In this document: piece by piece, positions 7,701 to 10,325 of the stretch
Numbering within the stretch: position 1 is the stretch's first letter
Layout of the letters: every line of letters begins with the position of its first letter
Assembly: GCA_910579055.1 (NCBI GenBank)
Contig: CAJTSU010000127.1
Location: 1-10,325, forward strand
Direction of reading: 5' to 3'
DNA from: an uncultured Mailhella sp.
GTDB lineage: Bacteria > Desulfobacterota > Desulfovibrionia > Desulfovibrionales > Desulfovibrionaceae
DNA: 10,325 nucleotides
Program-made: the position numbers and the translations under genes
Notes under the pieces: model-generated
The model's input: only the letters and a program-made list of their open reading frames with translations
What the model was told of the DNA's origin: nothing
The model's database searches: none

Positions 7701-7945
7701 ACCTTGTATTGCTCTATACATCTGTCTCACAATCCGCTCTGGCCAAAAAAAGCATTAAACGCCTGTCCGACATATGCAAGCGTTCCCATCCTGGCCCGTT
7801 GGCGCTTTTCAATACCCTGCGCGAAGCCATGCCGCCCAGGGACCTGAGAGGGCTGCAAGCCGAAGAGGAAGCTGCCCCAAAAGTGGCGCGCAACCCCAAA
7901 CAGATTGTCCTTTGCCAGTACCTCGCCCCAGTACAGGGAGAATGA
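4781..7945 (+). CDS. PLD-nuclease/SNF2-type helicase fusion protein, defence restriction effector
   Basis: The 1054-aa product joins two enzymatic parts. Residues about 1-200 form a phospholipase-D-type nuclease domain like that of NgoFVII/BfiI-type restriction enzymes: H139-x-K141 in IHAKVYI, then GSSNFTNAGL (159-168), a single HxK...GSxN set that would act as a dimer. Residues about 250-800 are an SF2/SNF2-type motor: DVVGLGKT (278-285), DESH (346-349), SAT (375-377), DVLAEGMNL (727-735) and MQRLGRINRVG (754-764). The last 250 residues are helical and charged, with no domain I can name. It likely translocates on double-stranded DNA and cuts it. The start is ATG 4781 or 4790; neither has a good ribosome binding site, but TRFFTNE right after is where this family begins and a stop (4748-4750) closes the frame upstream. 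The methyltransferase ATG follows the stop by 2 nt, so the two genes are coupled. Confidence 0.88.
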   Translation: MDTMGTDTRFFTNEDNNSLLERFKSTLATTRFFDVLAGYFRSSGFGLLSDALGNVEKMRILVGLETEKSVVDAVQVAGGLLPEIRASHAEIHGQYSKSVQDEFENAPENQQTEDSISQFINFIQAGKIEIRGHPARDIHAKVYISRYWDDRDFGNVVTGSSNFTNAGLTAQREFNVQLKDEGDVKFALERFEKLWNESVELTEEFIDTVTRKTWLNNSITPYELYLKFLYEYFKEDINITDGISAMLPDDFQNLEYQRQAVIAARKILDAHNGVFLADVVGLGKTFIASMLLQSLPGHKLIICPPVLKPYWEEALRTFYVHPFRVVSSGKIAEMTDFAKYSYVVVDESHRFRNEKTQSYEILKKICLGKKVILLSATPLNNRLDDLLAQIKLFQKGKASTIPGVSNLEAFFRQQAKALKELKPNDEGDRIQAERIASLVRDKVLKHVMIRRTRKEVSKYFTEDIIKNGLKFPDVETPTPLIYEFDDALEEAFNQTILLLKELTYARYTPLLYLTAGASQIETLSQKNIRGFIKSLLVKRLESSFYAFGLTVKRIIYSYEAFIDAFEHGKVYVGKQVDLGDIVDSDDLEEMEQKLTLKGVEVYKSEDFDEQFLSDLQKDLVAFQAIASIWSKIAADPKYDAFLEHIVSNETLKDERILIFTESRETGEYIYSRLQKKLPGMAMMFSSKNALLNGQTISSRDARNIIRRNFDPTHDDPGEDFRILITTDVLAEGMNLHRAGRIINYDLPWNPTRVMQRLGRINRVGTAHNKLYIFNFFPTAQADSHLGLQDNITKKITAFNSVLGNDNKILFEEENPDPHGLFRKLVSIGEEEDEDSELEYLREIREIRDNDPTLFEKIKRLPLKARSSYANPAFADELLIFFREGFLKKFVAYGTEIRELTFLEAAPLMRAAPDAKRARLPLDYYSRLQSARTYLEGEVEAERVSPRPNTQNKRLLETISYLQSLKELTDEEQDYLVLLYTSVSQSALAKKSIKRLSDICKRSHPGPLALFNTLREAMPPRDLRGLQAEEEAAPKVARNPKQIVLCQYLAPVQGE

Positions 7946-7947
7946 GC

Positions 7948-10325
7948 ATGACAGCTGAAATTAGCTCCGAAGAAGCCAGACGGCTTGCGTCGCAATGTCT
8001 GGGAAATTCCTATGATGAAAGTATTTTTCGGCAATTTGCCGCAAATCTGCTTCCCGATGCGGAACGGTTGTCGGATGGGCATATCACCGGGAAATATATT
8101 CCAGAGTCTTTTCAAGACTATGTGGTTTCATATAGGCGACTTGCTAAAATGCCCGATGCTGGAAAAGAAAAACTTGATGTTCTCGCCGTTAAGCTGAAAA
8201 ATTCCAGTCAGCTGATGAATGCCCGTTCCATGCAGCGTCAGTTTATAGCCAGATATTTAAATGGCGGTCGTGACAAGTTCAAAGACGCTGCCCTGGTCGC
8301 GTTCCACAGCGATGATTCCCCTGATTGGCGCTTCTCTTTTGTTTATAAAGACCGCGTGTTCATTGATGGCAAAGTGGAGTCTGTGCTGTCCGAACCCAAA
8401 CGGGCTTCCTTTATGGTGGGGCCGCATGAATTGACCCACACCGCAGAACGGCAATTTGTCGATCTGTTGCAAGCGCAGGACAAGTCAACCATAAGCCGCA
8501 TACGGGAGGCTTTTGGCGTTGAACGTGTAACACGGGAATTTTTTAATGAATATCGTCAGCTTTTTCTTGAACTGCGGGACATTATTCAGCAAAACATCGA
8601 CGATGACGTCAAAGTTTGCAAAGAGTTTGAATCAAGGGACATAAGCGCGCAGGTTTATGCGAAAAGAATGCTGGGGCAAATTGTATTTCTTTATTTTTTG
8701 CAAAAAAAGGGCTGGCTTGGCGTTGGGCAAAAGCAAAAATGGAGTACAGGCTCGCATGCATTTTTAAAAGAACTGTTCACGGCCAATCAGAAAAAGGATT
8801 TTTTCAACGATTTTCTCAATCCGCTTTTTTATGATGCCCTTGCAACGGACAGAACTTCCAACGACCATTTTTTTGCTTTGCTTGGCTGTAGAATCCCATT
8901 TTTAAACGGCGGCTTGTTCGAACCCTTGCGCGGCTATGACTGGCGGGCATTGCGCTTGAATGTACCGAATAGCTTTTTTGAACGTCTTTTTGAAGTTTTC
9001 GATCGCTTCAATTTTACCGTCCGCGAAGACGAGCCGCTGGAAAGCGAAGTCGCAGTTGATCCTGAAATGCTTGGAAAGGTTTTTGAAGGACTTCTGGATG
9101 TTGAGGAAAGGCGGGAAAAAGGCACCTTCTACACCCCGCGCCATATCGTCCATTATATGTGTCGTGAAAGCCTGGCTCAATATCTTGATCGAGCCTTGAA
9201 TCTGGAACGCGTGCCGATTGCGGATATTCAGGCTTTTGTGCGGCAAGACGAAGCGTTCGAGGAGAATGGAGGCAAGACGAAAAACAGGAACAAGGCGGCT
9301 GGATATTCAGCCGAGCTTTCCGCTGAATTGCCGGAATCAATAAAAGCCCATACCAAGAGCATCGACGATGCTCTGGCGGATGTGAAAATATGCGACCCCG
9401 CCATTGGCTCCGGCGCTTTTGCTGTGGGTATGATGCATGAAATTGTGCGGGCGCGTATGGGATTGCGAATTGCCTGTCCAAATGCAGGGCTGAAAAGCTC
9501 TACAGCCTATGAACTTAAACGCAATACCATAGCCAACAGTCTTTATGGGGTAGATTTGGATCCTTCGGCTGTGGATGTAGCCAAACTGCGCCTTTGGCTC
9601 TCTCTTGTTGTGGATGAGAACGATTATGATCAAATAAAGCCTTTGCCAAACCTTGATTATAAAATTATGGCCGGCAATTCGCTGGACGCAGCCAGAAGCG
9701 TGAAGAACAAGGGCAATTTGCTTTATCATGACGCTTGTTCTCAAATGGAAAAACTGCAGAAGGAATTTTACGACCTGACAGACCACGCCCAGAAGAATAA
9801 AAAACGGGAAGCCATTGCCGTTCAAAGGGAAAAATGCGGGAATATAGGCGCTTTTGACTGGTACATAGATTTCTTCAATGTGGCCGGTAATTTCGACATC
9901 GTGATTGGCAATCCACCATATATCCAGATTCAGAGCATGGATGACGCCACAAAAGCGCTTAAGCCCCAATACAAGTCTTTTGAAAGAACAGGCGATATTT
10001 ATTGCCTTTTTTATGAGCTTGGCGTTACCTTGCTGAAACGTCATGGCATTCTGACCTTCATAACTTCCAACAAATGGATGCGGGCAGCATACGGAAAATC
10101 TCTGCGCAATTTTTTTCTTGAATATACCAAACCCATTAAAGTTATAGATTTTGCTGGCAACAAGGTTTTTGATTCGGCAACGGTCGATGTCAATATTATG
10201 ATCCTTGAAAAGGAAAAATCTGGAGAAGACATCAGCGCCTGCACAATCAAGGAAAATTGCTCAAACAATATGAGCGATTATGTTGAGCATAACAGCGTAT
10301 TCACCCGATTTGAGGTTGGACAGTC
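7948..10325 (+). CDS. Eco57I/COG1002-type adenine-N6 DNA methyltransferase (3' end outside window)
   Basis: The frame is open from ATG 7948 to the window end without a stop (792 full codons), so the C-terminus, probably with the target-recognition domain, is missing. The catalytic domain is clear: GTFYTPRHIV (392-401, motif X region), SAM-binding DPAIGSGAF (483-491), YGVDLDPSAVDVAKLRLW (533-550), and the catalytic NPPY (655-658). This marks an N6-adenine methyltransferase of the type IIG/PglX/DrmMI group. About 390 residues precede it, including a helical segment (VTREFFNEYRQLF, FLYFLQKKGWL) and IPFLNGGLFEP, typical of COG1002 proteins. I see no clear PD-(D/E)xK nuclease motif there, which suggests cleavage is left to the PLD-SNF2 protein. 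An in-frame ATG at 7942 overlaps the helicase stop, but 7948 has better spacing (7 nt) from AGGGAG. Predicted role: modification of host DNA as the self mark. Confidence 0.9.
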   Translation, partial: MTAEISSEEARRLASQCLGNSYDESIFRQFAANLLPDAERLSDGHITGKYIPESFQDYVVSYRRLAKMPDAGKEKLDVLAVKLKNSSQLMNARSMQRQFIARYLNGGRDKFKDAALVAFHSDDSPDWRFSFVYKDRVFIDGKVESVLSEPKRASFMVGPHELTHTAERQFVDLLQAQDKSTISRIREAFGVERVTREFFNEYRQLFLELRDIIQQNIDDDVKVCKEFESRDISAQVYAKRMLGQIVFLYFLQKKGWLGVGQKQKWSTGSHAFLKELFTANQKKDFFNDFLNPLFYDALATDRTSNDHFFALLGCRIPFLNGGLFEPLRGYDWRALRLNVPNSFFERLFEVFDRFNFTVREDEPLESEVAVDPEMLGKVFEGLLDVEERREKGTFYTPRHIVHYMCRESLAQYLDRALNLERVPIADIQAFVRQDEAFEENGGKTKNRNKAAGYSAELSAELPESIKAHTKSIDDALADVKICDPAIGSGAFAVGMMHEIVRARMGLRIACPNAGLKSSTAYELKRNTIANSLYGVDLDPSAVDVAKLRLWLSLVVDENDYDQIKPLPNLDYKIMAGNSLDAARSVKNKGNLLYHDACSQMEKLQKEFYDLTDHAQKNKKREAIAVQREKCGNIGAFDWYIDFFNVAGNFDIVIGNPPYIQIQSMDDATKALKPQYKSFERTGDIYCLFYELGVTLLKRHGILTFITSNKWMRAAYGKSLRNFFLEYTKPIKVIDFAGNKVFDSATVDVNIMILEKEKSGEDISACTIKENCSNNMSDYVEHNSVFTRFEVGQ

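Noticed and set aside
9337..10044. Minus-strand open frame of 235 codons with hydrophobic stretches
   Set aside because: It lies opposite the methyltransferase catalytic domain (DPAIGSGAF to NPPY), which is plainly the coding strand.
4781..10325. A complete DISARM or BREX system
   Set aside because: Only a helicase and a methyltransferase are present. DUF1998 proteins, a separate PLD gene, PglZ and BrxC-like genes are not seen here.
1..10325. CRISPR arrays, insertion sequences, integrases
   Set aside because: No regularly spaced repeats, no transposase or recombinase motifs and no terminal inverted repeats were seen on reading the window.

Overview
The window looks like chromosomal DNA of a moderately GC-rich Gram-negative bacterium. 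A desulfovibrio-like deltaproteobacterium is my best guess, from the style of the DeaD-type helicase and the DUF1640-type small protein, but nothing here proves the taxon. All supported genes lie on the + strand.

Layout. (1) Bases 1-333 carry no gene I can support, only a likely promoter just before a complete tRNA-Val(TAC) with encoded CCA (334-409) and a strong intrinsic terminator (419-457). (2) A housekeeping DEAD-box RNA helicase, deaD-like, occupies 539-2410. It has high GC: 63% in the stretch 781-1020. (3) An accessory region starts 47 bp later. A PtuA-like AAA/ABC-type ATPase (2458-3738) overlaps by 14 nt an HNH-type PtuB/TIGR02646-like gene (3725-4129). This is the architecture of the Septu anti-phage pair, which is also used as the effector of retron Ec78. 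The ATPase has a very AT-rich core (24% GC over 2641-2880), and the HNH gene seems to have lost its second half. (4) A small coiled-coil, single-membrane-segment protein of DUF1640/CCDC90 type (4310-4639) has its own near-consensus promoter. (5) A long two-gene operon runs from about 4781 past the window edge. It encodes a 1054-aa protein joining a PLD-type nuclease domain to an SNF2-type helicase/translocase, then an Eco57I/COG1002-type adenine DNA methyltransferase (7948 to beyond 10325, incomplete).

How the genes may work together. The region after deaD reads as a defence island with two independent modules. In the PtuAB-like module the ATPase would sense or gate and the HNH protein would cut, but the HNH protein looks broken. 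In the second module the methyltransferase would mark self DNA, and the PLD-SNF2 protein would translocate on and cut unmodified DNA. That gene content resembles an ATP-dependent restriction-modification or DISARM-class-1-like system (drmD/drmMI). The other DISARM genes (drmA, drmB, drmC) are not visible and could only lie beyond base 10325. The PLD nuclease fused to the SNF2 motor, paired with a methyltransferase that shows no nuclease motif I can see, is the most interesting content of the window.
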